Shown here in pieces: positions 1-11,559 of a stretch of 64,000 bases of DNA. The position numbers and the translations under genes are program-made. The stretch spans positions 71,440,412 to 71,504,411 of the forward strand of contig CM043963.1 in NCBI GenBank assembly GCA_014529385.2, in the 5' to 3' direction. A model generated the notes under the pieces. It saw only the letters and a list, made by a program, of their open reading frames with translations, had not been told where the DNA came from and ran no database searches. The stretch's first letter is position 1. Each line of letters opens with the position of its first letter. The DNA comes from Adiantum capillus-veneris (lineage: Eukaryota > Streptophyta > Polypodiopsida > Polypodiales > Pteridaceae).

Positions 1-440
1 TGCATAACTTGAGCTCATTCTATAGATTAAGCTTCGTATAGATCTTTGCTAAAATATATAAGCCATCAGTTCTGTTTTTTCAAACATGCAAAACTACATG
101 GTGATCATGGGAATTTGGGCTCTTCCACAATTTGATGGTACATAGCCTTAATTGTACTAGCATCTTGCATACTAGGCAAGACATCATTATTCCTAAATTG
201 GCATAATATAAGGGCCTTTGATGAGTTTCTTTAGCGTGAGACCCTCCCTTAAGTGCAAAGATGGCATAAGAACCCCCTCTTACCTTATGCAAGCCCCACT
301 TATTTAATCACATAGACACATGCATACATACACAATGCGTGCGCACACAATTTTTCTCTTTCACTTTGGGAGGCACATCACCATAGACACTCAAAGGCAC
401 ACTCCTTCGTGGTAGTGGATGCATCTTTCTTACTTTGTCA

Positions 441-485
<45 letters not shown>

Positions 486-1541
486 ATTCACAAATGAAAG
501 TGGGTTTGAGTTGCTGCAAAAACTATTTGTGAATCAATTGTGAAAGTGGAAAATTAATGAAAGACATTGCTAGATGGATGATTTTATGTTAGGTATGAAT
601 AACATTATGCATGCACATCTTTTATCTTGATGTAATGGGCTTGATTGTGTACAAATTTCACATAGCTTAGAGGTTACCTTTTGTTCTACCTCGCTAGATT
701 TTTAGTTTTCTTGTGAAAAAGGTTGCTTGATTTCTGAAATTTCTCTTATTGGTGGACTAAGACACTCTCCAATGCTGTCTGTATCATAACATGGCTTTTA
801 CTACTGATGTGCAATTTAGACACCCAAAAGAAGCGATGTGGCAAGAAACCCGTTTTTTCACATCTTAAAATTCTTGAAAATATTGCATATGTGCATGTGC
901 ACATGAGTTATAGACTAAGCTAGATCCAAAGGCTAAAATAGATTGTTTGATTGGTTGTTCTTGGAGTAAAAAAGGTACACAAGTTACAACCTTGTCATGC
1001 ATCAAGTGAGGATAAGGAAGTTTTCTTTAAAAAAAATGACAAGTTGGTATTCTAATGCAAATGATGATCTTTGGGTTGATGTAAAGGAGAACGTGGTTAT
1101 AGAAATCGATGGTGCATAGTCAAAAGGTTTGTGAGTGGATCGCAAGAAGGGGCACCTAATGAAATTCATGCCAAAAATCCTTGGAGTGGTAGGTTGCATG
1201 ATAGAGTGAGTCTTGCCAAGTTAAAAAATGTATGAAGGAAAAGGAAAGAAAAGGTTGATGATGTCCAAGCGTGCCAAATTTGAGTGCATGTCATGAACAT
1301 GGAGATTTGAGTGGCGTAAAGCAAAGTCTTATAGTGAGAAGGTGCGGATATTGACCACCGACCAATGACCACCAGATATAATATACATATGGCCTAATAT
1401 CGCAAAAAAATTTCCAAAAAATTTCCTTTAAAATTTACCTTGGGGACGTTGCCCTTGAACCCTACCATCCACATTATAAATAAAGACCTCATCAATGTGT
1501 AAATTGGAATCCACCAGATATATGTACACTATTGGCTTCTG
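1..1541. other. No recognisable gene; AT-rich repeat-derived sequence with a CT tract
   Basis: I find no reading frame here with a recognisable domain. The only clear structure is a pure (CT)n microsatellite at about 441-482. The stretch may include the 3' LTR of the minus-strand Copia remnant that starts at 1542, but I could not place LTR ends. Confidence 0.5.
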
Positions 1542-2256
1542 CTAAATGGGGGCCTTATAAACTGTGCAACATACATGATGGTGGGAAAAATGGATAGGTG
1601 AGAGTTGCATGTATACTAACCCTCCCCTCCCCCCTCCCCCCCCTCCCAAAGATGCTTTATGTTGGCCGTGCACCAACTCTGAGTCGATGAAGGTGTCAAA
1701 GTAGTTGGTCTTTCCTAAGAGCTTTGTGAAGATATTTGCACAATTATCTTCAATAGGAAAATACTTTAGCTTCACAATCTCATCCTCAATAAGCTCTTGA
1801 ACATAATGATATTGAACCTTGATATGCTTTGTGTGTGCATGGAAAGACAGGGTTCTTGGCAATCGCCATGCAACCCTCGTTGTGATGTTAACGTGCATGT
1901 CATTGCTGAACCAACAGGAACACCTAAGTCCATGACAACTCTCCTAAGCCAAACTGATTCACAAGTTGCGAAACAAGAAGCTTTATATGTCGCTTCTGTT
2001 GAAGAGAGAGAAACGGTTGGATGCTTCTTGCTACTCCAGAACCAACTCAAAAACAATATCTAGAAGTTGACTTTCTAAAATCACAATCTCCTGCTCCCCA
2101 ATCAGAGTCACAATACTCACTTAAGTATTTGTGCGAATGCCATAGAAAACCATGGCACAAAGTTCCCATAATATACTTTAGAACACACATACCCGCCTTC
2201 CAATGAGATTTTTTAGGATGATTGGAAAACTTGCTCAAACGCCAACTGCAAAACAA
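1542..2256 (-). pseudogene. Ty1/copia pol remnant (C-terminal RT region and RNase H)
   Basis: This is a decayed C-terminal part of a Copia polyprotein, read on the minus strand across at least three frames. The upstream piece (2256-2047) has an RNase H start with CDSDWG. The middle (2056-1772) has the typical TVSLSSTEATYKA and WLRRVVMDLGVP stretch of Copia RNase H. The last piece (1898-1640) has HAHTKHIKVQYHYVQE and ends like the usual Copia C-terminus (NCANIFTKLL). Frame changes near 2050 and 1850 show it is not functional. A purine tract follows directly on the coding strand, as expected for the polypurine tract upstream of a 3' LTR. The rest of the element is missing on the 5' side, where unrelated LTR sequence begins near 2380. 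Confidence 0.85.
1618..1650 (-). other. Expanded polypurine tract with quadruplex-forming potential
   Basis: The plus strand carries five C runs of 3, 4, 6, 8 and 3 bases separated by single T residues. The minus strand therefore has five G runs separated by single A residues. The tract lies just downstream of the minus-strand RNase H remnant, where the plus-strand-priming polypurine tract of a Copia element belongs. It is unusually long and G-rich for that role. Confidence 0.6.
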
Positions 2257-2379
2257 GTGTCTCGTCTAGTATTATAGAAGAAAATCAAAATTCCACAACC
2301 TTTCTATACTTCTTGATGTCTACTAAGGGAGAAGAATTGTCCATAAAGAGTTTCACATTCACACACTAGCATGATGCAT

Positions 2380-2750
2380 CATGGAGAAGTGCATGCCCTT
2401 ACAAGATAGCTACAGAGTATGCATGCTGATTCTAGCAGGGACATATGCTTTTGCACACTGCTAGATCATATACAGAGGCATGCATCAACTTTGAGAGAGC
2501 CAGTGGGCATAGGTTGAGACGAGTTTCCTCCCTCTACCTCTTGTACATACTACTAGGTCCTATAGTAGTACCGCTTATCAACATATTTGCCTTTTAGTGG
2601 GAGATTGTTGGGGTAACGACAGTGTGTCTCTTACCTTGGCCGGCGAACACACCAGAGGCGTTCGATCGCCCATCACTTGTATACACCTTATTCATTATTA
2701 AATAGAAGAATAAGGGGCTCTCTCACATATTGCAGTGGGTTGCTCCACCT

Positions 2751-2830
<80 letters not shown>

Positions 2831-2860
2831 CGCACACGCATTGCATTCATGCACTCTTCA
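2380..2860 (+). mobile_element. 3' end and LTR of a Copia-B-type element (LTR 2606-2860)
   Basis: The tail at 2380-2605 matches the tail of the short Copia relative at 18650-18896: both carry AGCATGATGCAT near the start and a shared CTCTTGTACATACTA-like stretch, followed by a TTTAGTGGGAGAT-type polypurine tract. The LTR starts TGTTGGGGTAA at 2606 and ends GCACTCTTCA at 2860, as in the related LTRs at 15757, 18897, 40591 and 62338. A (TC)36-type tract (about 2756-2828) has expanded inside it. Only the 3' end is present; the 5' part of the element is not in this region. Confidence 0.75.
2756..2828. repeat. (TC)n microsatellite, about 73 bp
   Basis: This is a pure dinucleotide tract inside the LTR that ends at 2860. 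Related LTRs elsewhere in the window lack a tract of this length, so it is a local expansion. Confidence 0.95.
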
Positions 2861-3118
2861 GCCGGCTTGGGATCCCTTTCACCCCTTATTGTGAAGGTGA
2901 AAACCATATTTGAGTAGGAGAATTCTATAGAAAATTGAACTTCTTAGCTAAAAATCTTAAAATTTGAGCCGGCCTCAAATCCTCCTTTACAACATTTGTT
3001 TTGGCTTGAGGCTGTCATGTGTGCTACTTATATATAGGTGTCCTACAAAAGCCTTGCTCTCTAAAACTCCGTATAAAGCATGACATCATGAGAAATAATC
3101 TATTGATCACATGCATGT
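2861..3118. other. Short spacer without recognisable features
   Basis: Sequence between the LTR ending at 2860 and the Copia RT fragment starting near 3119. I see no coding or repeat signal. Confidence 0.4.
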
Positions 3119-4430
3119 ATTTAGTTTACAAGTTAAAACGTAAGCCAGATGGTGAGATTGATCGCTACAATGTGAGACTTAATGCAAAATTTTATGCATA
3201 GCAAAAAGGCACCAACTATAACTATTTGTTTTTTGTGTGCATTGGCAACATATTTTGGATGAAATGTATATCAATTAGGTATCGATATTGCTTTCTTGCA
3301 TAGTGATATATTTGCAAAAGTATATGTAACACAGCCTCATAATTTTGTCAAGAAAGGACAAGACAAGAAAGTGTGAAAATGCAAGAAAGATTTACATGGA
3401 TTGAAGTAGTCTCCGCGTGCTTGGTATGAGAAAGCGTATACTCATTAGGTTAAACAAGGCTTTTGTAATATTCCAACTAATTGCACTTTGTATTTCCTAT
3501 GTGAGGGTGATGTATATCTCATCTCATTTTGTATGTGGATGATTTGCTGATTATTGATTCGAATGAGACACACATTGTTGAATTCAAGGCTGAATTGAAT
3601 GCTACTTTCAAGATGAAAGACTGGGGATTTTGCAGCAGTACTTAGGCATATGATTTATGTAGAGTGATGGAGGTATTTCTTTGTATGAAGCAAGATACAT
3701 AAAGACTTGCTATATAAGTTTGGACTTGAGGACTGCAAACCTATTGCTACTCCACTGGAAAGAGGTTTGAAATTGACTCTTCATGATGCTGACGGATGTC
3801 ACTCTTCATCAAAAGTGATGTTGGATGCCTTTTTTATATATGCAATCCTAGGCCAAATATTTAGTTTGCAGTCTCATAGGCCAGTAGATCTATGCATAGC
3901 CTAGGGTCTAAGCATTGGAAAATTGTCAAAAGTATCTTTCACTACTTAAGTGGAACTTTACATCGTTGGGTTTTTTTATCCCAAGGGAGATGATTGCCAC
4001 CAGATTTGCATGTTTTTTTAGTCTTAGATTGGATTAGTTGGTATGGCACATGACTGCCCACAAGTGGTTTCTATTTCATGCTTGAATGTGTGTATATCAT
4101 GATTGAGCAAGAAGAAAACTAACATGGCGACTTCTAGTTATGAGGCTAAGTACATGGTAGTCTTCATAGCAAGGGTTGAGTGTGTATGGCTCAGATGCCT
4201 TATGCCACTATCAACATCATCTACACTGATAGTTAGAACGCATTTGTAGTTGCGAGAAACCCAATTTTTCATGCGTGCACAAAGCACATTGAGGTGCATA
4301 ATCACTATGCCAGAAAAATACTCTTAGCAAGAGAGATCAGCTTGGCTTATGTGTCGACACATGAAAACCTTGCAAACCTGTTCACAAAGGCATTGCTTGT
4401 GAAAAGTTCAAAGCTTTCAATAAAGCTTTG
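3119..4430 (+). pseudogene. Copia-A RT/RNase H fragment, plus strand
   Basis: This is a second, heavily mutated copy of the Copia family that is complete at 8364-13504. The fragment begins abruptly inside the RT domain at VYKLKRKPDGEIDRY. It runs through a degraded catalytic region (FVCGWFADY-like at about 3530, where YVDD belongs). Next comes KFGLEDCKPIATP (about 3715-3755), identical to the complete copy, and then RNase H and a SLAYVSTHENLANLF-type C-terminus at about 4340-4390. Many frameshifts and stops break it. It is followed by a purine tract (4519-4530) and the family's 3' LTR. Gag, protease, integrase and the 5' LTR are missing. Confidence 0.85.
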
Positions 4431-4531
4431 GTCTTGATTCCCTTTGTGGATTAATCATGTCCTTAGGGCATGGAACTTCCCTATACACTATGTGACGGCT
4501 CTCGTTCACCGCATCACTCAGAGGGGGGATC

Positions 4532-4758
4532 TGTTACCATATATGTGGTAGTGATGTGTGTTAACACACTCAGGACCGCCCGGTCACTTTTTCCCTCACT
4601 AGGAGGTTTTTTTCCTCGTGCATTGTATATACATCCATGACTCTAGGGGTATCTTATCTTTCTATTTTTGCTCTAAGCAATATACTCTCTGCTATGTGCC
4701 TTGAGCTTCTTCATTTTCTCCAAGCGCTGTGTGCATCCCTACAACCTTAATTCCAACA
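4532..4758 (+). mobile_element. 3' LTR of the Copia-A fragment (227 bp)
   Basis: The LTR begins TGTTACCATATATGTGG and ends AATTCCAACA, the plus-strand counterpart of the minus-strand LTRs at 8364-8590 and 13281-13504. It is the same length (227 bp) as the first of these but more diverged. The preceding GAGGGGGGATC is the polypurine tract. Confidence 0.85.
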
Positions 4759-5239
4759 AAATGTCTCATATTGGAGATGAAAAACTTCCAGGCACCAAAA
4801 ATTCTTCTTCGATTGGACGCAAAAGCATGTGTTTCCCTTCTTGTTGGCATTTAGCTCAACATCAACACTTTGTCAAAGCCGTGTTTATCAAGGTAATGCT
4901 CACCCTTTTGAGACATTGACCTTTCACAACTTGGCACTCACCGAGCTTCATATAACGAAGATGACTTTACCATCACACTCTTCTTGGGTTAACTCATTAA
5001 ACTTGATCATGGACTCCTAAAGTTTAAATAAGTTAACCTATCCATTTTGGAACTCATTGTAGCAAAAGGATTTGTTTTCCATGGGCATGATATCATCCAC
5101 GCATTGAAACCTACCCAATAAGTTGGCAACATCATTACTTGCACATTTGTTTTTGCAAGGCTCACTATAAGTGTTTGTAGCAATCTAAATAGTCCTTTGC
5201 CCTATATTATAGTGTGAAAACTCTATACAAGGCTTAATA
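4759..5239. other. No recognisable feature
   Basis: AT-rich sequence between the Copia-A LTR and a decayed minus-strand coding stretch. Short open frames here have no recognisable domains. Confidence 0.4.
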
Positions 5240-6060
5240 TTCCTTGAAACTTATTCCCACATTTTCACATAGCTCCATCATTCCCTGAGGTGACACAATA
5301 GAGAAGTACTTGTGGTGCAAAACTTTGACCACACTAGCATTGGATGGGTCATCCAATAGCTCCAGAAGCACTTTTGGCTTGAAAATGTGTTGCAATAGTG
5401 TACATCCTATGGCTTGAGCATCAAAACCAATTCACATCTCATGTGTGCCAAATGTCTGTGGGTTGAAATAAAATTTATCGATAGTGTGTAAAAACTATAG
5501 AGTACATGTCAAAAGTGTGCACCACTACCCATACCTCGCTTTTCCGATACATTTCTTTTGTGCTCCACCACCTATAGGTAGCATTGACATCACTTGTCTT
5601 TTGTGTTTTTGTATGTGGAAGCTAAGGGGAATGTGTGTGAGATGATTGAATTGATGCTGCATATTATGTGCATTGTGCTGGAGTTGAGCGTAGTTGTCTA
5701 ACCATTACTCTTGCTCTTGCCGGTTTAATTTCTCTATGAGCTTTGTTATTTCTTGATTGAGTTGCTTGGATTTCTCATCGGCATCCACTTGGACTCTATA
5801 GTTTTTGCACAAATACTTCCTTGACATACTTCTCATATAGATAAGAGTTTCTTTTTTGCTTCCATTTTATCAAAGAACATAGAATACAATCTTTTGCAAT
5901 AGCCAAATAGGCCTTCTTGTCCATCACCTACTATGAAACGCAATGGATTAGGGACATTTTAAAATGGTGGTGGTGCATTTGATAATGGATTGCTAGGGTC
6001 ACTATGAGTCCCAATGCTCTGTAGTTGATCATCATCATTGGGATTGGATGTGCCAAATCA
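5240..6060 (-). pseudogene. Decayed coding remnant with a predicted coiled coil, family unknown
   Basis: Reading the minus strand gives stretches that look like real protein broken by stops. One at about 5830-5700 has an acidic, heptad-like helix containing DADEKSKQLNQEITKLIEKL. Another at about 5440-5280 contains IGFDAQAIGCTLLQ, then LLELLDDPSNASVVKVL and the ending GMMELCENVGISF. I do not recognise the family. The position among transposon debris makes a transposon protein most likely, but an old host pseudogene is possible. No start codon or complete frame can be given. A profile search with the degraded translation would be needed to name it. Confidence 0.4.
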
Positions 6061-6441
6061 TATGGATGCATATTCTTGCTCCAAATCAACATTAAGACAA
6101 AATCATTTTGGCATGTTGGGAATGTCTTAAAATGGAAGTGGATTGGATGAAATTTAGTGTGAGGTCGATCAATCTAAATAGAGATAATGTGTAATTGTGA
6201 TTCACAATGTAGTACATACAAGCAAAGGGTGTTGGCTATGGAGGGAAAACCAGAGATAAATCAATGATAGGAGGTTTGGATGATGATGTAGAGGGAACAA
6301 AAGGGAGTGAATGCTGAGTAGACGACCCCTTTGAACTTGCTCATGGTTGTGCTAGAGAGATAAATGTTGCTGCACACAAGTAGAATAGGGACTCCCATTG
6401 CTCTAAGCTTGGGGTAGAGATGGAGAAGCATGAGTCAGAGT

Positions 6442-6473
<32 letters not shown>

Positions 6474-6604
6474 GGAAGAAGAAGAAGAAGGGAAGAGAGA
6501 GTGAGTAGATATGCAACCTTGAGAGATCTCCAATTTTTGTCAGATCTAAGAAGCAAAGAATGTTCTTTCAATGATTGGGAGAGAAAAATGACTTTAGTAA
6601 GAGA

Positions 6605-6684
<80 letters not shown>
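6442..6684. repeat. GA microsatellites (about 6442-6473 and 6607-6684)
   Basis: Two nearly pure (GA)n tracts lie about 130 bp apart. The 165-residue minus-strand frame across them (Ser-Leu runs) is a by-product of the repeats and not a gene. The surrounding sequence at 6070-6880 has no other recognisable content. Confidence 0.95.
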
Positions 6685-6687
<3 letters not shown>

Positions 6688-6885
6688 AATTATTGTCCAC
6701 GGAGGTCATATATGACCTATGGGACAAAAAGAAAAACAGTACAAAGGATTCCGTCTGATACACATCAGTTAAGGACCGAGGGTCCATCGAAGGGTGGAAA
6801 AAGGAAAAAGGGTGAAAAAGATAAGGTGGGATGAACAAAACCTAAGATGAGGTAGGTGAGGAGGAGGGAGCTGATTTGGGAGTTT

Positions 6886-7590
6886 AGAACTCCTGGATGA
6901 TGGCTTTACCTCCTCGATACACTACCCATTTCCTTGTTGTGCGCGCTTCTTGCATCTTTTGGAGTTCAGCCTTCTTCTGTTTGAGTTGGGTGGGTGTAAG
7001 ATCTTCAGCAAACCAAATTTTGTGTCCTTGAGAATCTTCGATTTCTCAAGGAGCTTGACTCAATCTGCTTTGGTCTTGAAGGTAAGAATTGCATGGTTGG
7101 TGTGATGCTCGTGAGCAAGAGTGGTGATTGTTGTTGGATCCCATTGTATCATGGGGTTTGTTGTTCGGATGCGATCGAAGGACTCGTGGAACTTGGGGTC
7201 CTCCTTTCCTTGCCAATTACTTAGGAGCCCGTCGATGCGAACCTTGAGAGCAAGAGCATATTATCGCTGTCGTTCGCATAACGTGGACACCACACAATCT
7301 TCAACTTTGCGAAAGATGGCATCCTGCACTTGAGTCTTGACCTTCTCTATGAGGGTGATGTCTACCTCCATATTGGGCTTGCTTTCCTTCTCTTCCATTT
7401 CTCCCTTGTTGGAGTTCTCCACTGTGGTGAGTCGAGACTCGATGGCTGCGAGCCTTTCCTTCAAAGCTTTGTTTTCCTTGCAAAGCCTGTCGACTTCATT
7501 TTGCATACGGGCCATGCTGTCCACCTTTGGGGGTGTTGCCACGATGCCGAAAAACGTGGGCTTCCCTCGAGATGAGGCCCGAGTGTCCAT
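6886..7590 (-). pseudogene. LINE ORF1-like protein, minus strand, frameshifted
   Basis: The first minus-strand ATG is at 7590 (MDTRASSRGK). The N-terminal part has a coiled coil (roughly residues 30-60, with ENKALKERLAAIESRL), as in LINE ORF1 chaperone proteins. Reading continues past a stop near 7261 through KVRIDGLLSNWQGKEDPKFH. After a frameshift near 7030 it reads FAEDLTPTQLKQKKAELQK, then ARTTRKWVVYRGGKAIIQ, ending at TAA (6886-6888). That C-terminal pattern (a short 'ED-LTP-Q' helix followed by an 'R-GG-A-I' strand) is typical of the RRM/CTD-type ORF1 of non-LTR retrotransposons. No ORF2 follows on the low-coordinate side, where GA repeats begin. The element is therefore 3'-truncated or rearranged. 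Its family differs from the LINE at 39442. Confidence 0.65.
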
Positions 7591-7983
7591 GGTAGGCACT
7601 CGGACAAGAAAACATGGCTTATTTTAGTTTGAAGTAGGGGCTTAGGCTTAATTTTAATTAAGAAAATGGCTCTCTGTGTAGTGATTGTCGGTAGGGAGCT
7701 TTGTTAGTCAGGTCAGCAGCAGGGCTCTGTGCAGGAATGTAGGTATGTAGGTGTGTGTTGGCAGGAGCGGTAGGAGGTTGATGTCGATGTCGGGAGGAGC
7801 GACAACAGCGAGAGCTTCAGTGAAGCTCGGGCCTTTGGTAGGTCGGTGGGAGCGACATCGGGTCTTAGGCTCGGTTCTTGGGTGGTGCAGGTGTAGTGAC
7901 GCCCCCCCACAGGGCCGCCCTCGCCCAGGGGGAGACGTGCCTGAAGCTTCCTTAGGGTTTCCTTAGGGTTTCGACACGCAGGA

Positions 7984-8068
<85 letters not shown>

Positions 8069-8273
8069 TTTTGTGATAGGCAGAGGGTTGAAAAGTGTTT
8101 CCTTTAATGACCTACAAGTGAGAGAGAGGGGTTTCAATGTAAGGAGAGAGGAGAGCGGTGGGAAAAAGACAATTAAAATTCTTAAACATATATGTTAAGA
8201 CTAAGTTATCCACCTCTCTTTTGGTAAAAATTCCTATTTTAAAAGCCAAAATATAGAGAGATCCTTTTTTATA
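7591..8273 (-). other. Probable LINE leader with GC-rich stretch and (GA)n tract
   Basis: Upstream of the LINE ORF1 on the minus strand is a stretch clearly richer in G and C than its surroundings (about 7690-7960), then a pure (GA)n tract at 7986-8064. This could be the 5' UTR/promoter of the LINE, which usually has its own internal promoter, but no 5' end is recognisable. Confidence 0.4.
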
Positions 8274-8368
8274 AACCCAACGTAGGCTTTTTTTCCCACT
8301 CTTTTAGACTTGGTCATGTTGACCCAACGTAGGCTTTTTTTTCCACTCTTTTAGACTTGGTCATGTTG
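8274..8368. repeat. Tandem duplication, period 47 bp, at the Copia-A insertion site
   Basis: Two copies of a 47-bp unit containing ACGTAGGCTTTTTTT, a CACTCTTTTAGACTTGGTCA stretch and TGTTG lie side by side. The second copy runs straight into the Copia-A LTR, whose target duplication (GGTCA) is part of the unit. Confidence 0.85.
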
Positions 8369-8689
8369 GAATTAGGGTTGCAGAGAAACGCACACAGCTT
8401 GGAGAAGACGAAGGAAGCTCAAGGCACACAATAGAGAGTGTATTACTTAGTGTGCAATGGAAAGATAGACATCCCTAGAGTGATGGGCGTATATACAATG
8501 CACGGGGGAAAAAACCTCCTAAAGAGGGAAAAAATACCCCGGCGGTCCTAGTGTGTTGACACACATCACTACCACATGTATATGGTAACAGATCCCCCTT
8601 GGAGTGATGCGGTGAACGAGAGCTCGCACCTGAGTAAAGGGAAGTGCCATGCCCTGAGGACATGATCAGTCCACAAAGAGGAGTAAGCC

Positions 8690-10479
8690 CTAAGATTTGT
8701 GGAAAGCTTCAAGCTTATCACGAGACAATGCCTTTGTGAAAAGATCTGCAAGGTTGTCCTGTGTTGGCACATAAGCCAAGCTTATCTCTCCTGCTAAGAG
8801 CCTTTCCCTGACATAGTGGTAATGCACCTCAATGTGCTTTGTGCGAGCATGAAAAACTGGGTTCCTCGCACCTGCCAATACGCTCTGACTGTCAGTGTAG
8901 ATAGTGTTGGCAGTGTCCTGTCCAACACCCAAATCAGCCATAAGGCGTCTGAGCCATACACACTCAACCGTAGCTGTGAAGACTGCCCTGTACTTAGCCT
9001 CACAACTCGAAGTGGCCACAGTAGGTTGCTTCCTGCTCAACCATGATATACATGAAATGCCAACCATGAAACAAAAACCACTTGTGGACACTCGTGTGTC
9101 AAAACAACCAGCCCAATCTGAGTCCGAAAAAGCATGTAAGTCTGGCGGCAATGATCCCCCCTTGGGATAAAACAAGCCAAGGTGTAAAGTGCCACTAAGG
9201 TAGCGGAAAATCCTCTTGACAGTCTGCCAATGCTTAGACCCTGGGCTATGCACAAATCTGCTGACCTGTGAGACTGCAAACTGAATATCTGGCCTCGTGT
9301 TGCATACATAAATGAGGCAGCCAACAGCAGTTTGGTAAAGAGTGACATCAGCAGGATCGCCAGCATCATGTAGACTCAAATTCAAACCTGTTTCCATGGG
9401 AGTGGCAATAGGTTTGCAATCCTCAAGTCCAAACTTACATAGCAATGTCTCCATGTAACTTTTCTGACACAAGGCAATACCACCATCACACTGTTTAAAC
9501 TGTATACCCAAGTAATGATGCAACAACCCCAAATCTTTCATCTTGAAAGTAGCATTCAAATCAGCCATAAATTCAGCAATATGTCTCTCATTTGGTCTAG
9601 TGATCAACAAATCATCAACATAAAGAACCACAATGAGAAGTACATCACCCTCATGCTTTACATACAATGTGATTTCTGTTTGACTGCTACGAAAGCCTCC
9701 TTTAACCAAATGAGTGTCAGCTTTCTCATACCAAGCACGAGGAGATTGCTTCAACCCATACAAAGCCTTCTTACATTTTCACACTTTGTCCTCTTGTCCT
9801 TTTATGAAAAAACCGTGAGGCTGCGTTACAAGAAAGCAGTAACAATGTCTGATTGATGTACATCCCAACCAGAATGAGCTGCCAATGCACATAGAAAACG
9901 CACAGTAGTCATACGACAAGTGGGAGCAAAAGTCTCTTCATAATCAATGGCTTTTTGCTGTGCATAACACTTTGCAACAAGTCAAGCCTTATGGCGATCG
10001 ATCTCACCATCCGGCTTACGTTTCAACTTGTAAACCCACTTCGTACCAATGGCCTTTTTGCCAGGAGGCAAATCACATAAAGTCCATGTGTCATTTTCTA
10101 TAAGTGCATCATATTTTGATTGCATGGCAGCCATCCAGTTTTTTGAATTCTGTGCTTCATCAAAAGACAGAGGCTCCTCAACATCATGTAAACTAGACAC
10201 AGCCAAAGCATAACAATATGATGCATAAGATGCATGGTGAGAGCCTGAACGAGTACGACTAGACAAAGGTGCATCCAATTTACTGTCACGCAAAGTGTGC
10301 ACTAGCCATTTTGGCATACCTCTAGCCTGCTCATTTTCAGCCCTTTCCTCATCAAGTACATCATGTACATCTGCATCAGTAATAGGCTGATCTGTAACAT
10401 TTTCAGAAACCCCCATAGGCTGTACATTTGCCTCATTGGAAATTACATTCGTATTTCCACCACTGAAAAGAGGCAACAA
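8690..10479 (-). pseudogene. Copia-A reverse transcriptase and RNase H
   Basis: A frameshift near 10480 separates this part from integrase. The first part (10479-9982) ends with KKAIGTKWVYKLKRKPDGE, the start of the Copia RT domain, then a TAG and further disruptions. The second part (9763-8690) is a long open stretch of about 357 codons. It has MYGLKQSPRAWYEK, the polymerase motif LYVDDLLI, KFGLEDCKPIATP, then RNase H with SDSDWAGC, SSCEAKYRAV and YTDSQSVLAGARN, and ends SLAYVPTQDNLADLFTKAL. Catalytic Asp residues in both RT and RNase H are present. This is the best-preserved part of the element. Confidence 0.92.
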
Positions 10480-10483
10480 AGTG

Positions 10484-11559
10484 TCATAAATGTCCTATGA
10501 GCTTACTGTCTCTAGTACATGACAGCAAGGGTTGAACAGAATCTTCCTCAAACACTACATCCCGTGGAACCAGAATACATTTTGTTTGCGGATGATACAA
10601 CATGTAACCTTTGCTTTCTGCACTATAACCAACAAAAATACATTTGACAGCCTTATCATCCAATTTTATGCGCTGTGTTTGTGGCACCAAAGCATATGCC
10701 AAATAGCCAAAAACACGCATGTGCTCAATAGAAGGCTTTCTATCATGCCATGCTTCATATGGAGTAATAGACTGCAAAGCTTTCGTAGGACACCTGTTAA
10801 GTACATAAGTGGCACACATAATGGCCTCAAGCCAAAAAGAATGCGGCAAAGCTTGACTTTTGACCATACATCGTGCCATTTCCGTCAGTGACCTGTTTTT
10901 CCTCTCAACAGCACCATTTTGCTAAGGTGTATAAGGCAATGTACATTGGTGTTTTATCCCACGACTAGCCAGAAATGCATTAAATTCATGAGACATATAC
11001 TCCCCCCCTCGATCGGAACGGAGGGTGCCCATAGTACATTTCATGACATTTTCAACCATAGCTAGAAATTGTTTGAAGCACATAAAAACTTCAGACTTCG
11101 CTTTAAGCGGAAATACCCATGCATGCCTGGAGTAATCATCAATGAACGTCACGAAGTATAGGTAATTGCCCAAGGACGGAGTTTGCATGGGCCCACAAAC
11201 ATTACTATGCACAAGCTGCAACCTGCATGTGGCCCAAACTGAACCATCCTTTGGAAACTTAGAACACTGCATCTTACCCAAAATATAGCCTTCACAAACA
11301 TGTTTGACAGGTGCTTCAAGAGGCGGCAAAGAAGCAACCATATCATATTTTTGCAAACGCAGCAAACTGGCAAAATTTGGATGACCAAAACGTGCATGCC
11401 AAAGTTTTGCATCTGAAATAGCCCTTGAATCTGCAACAGCATTTGAAAAATTTTGTCCACACTTGTCATACAAAGTGACCTTATACAGCCCACGGCACAA
11501 AAGGCCACATGCAACAATTTCATCACCAAAACTGAGATCATGAACTGTACATCTGTCAT
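10484..11559 (-). pseudogene. Copia-A integrase
   Basis: The pre-integrase zinc domain shows LWHARFGHPN (His pair) with a later C pair, although the first cysteine motif reads CEGYILGKMQC. The rve catalytic core follows with VHSNVCGPM, where the first catalytic Asp of the usual H-S-D-V is replaced by Asn, then FVTFIDDYSRHAWVFPL and LRSDRGGEYMS. An in-frame TAG near 10922, directly after TLPYTP, interrupts the core just before the glutamate-containing helix (ERKNRSLTEMAR). The C-terminal part has FWLEAIMCATYVLNRCPTKA and the conserved GYLAYALVPQTQRIKLD region. Integration activity of this copy is therefore lost. Confidence 0.9.

Noticed and set aside
6341..6838. 165-residue minus-strand frame rich in Ser-Leu
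   Set aside because: It is a translation of (GA)n microsatellites; similar frames at 2677, 7952, 20896, 35052 and 45638 are rejected for the same reason.
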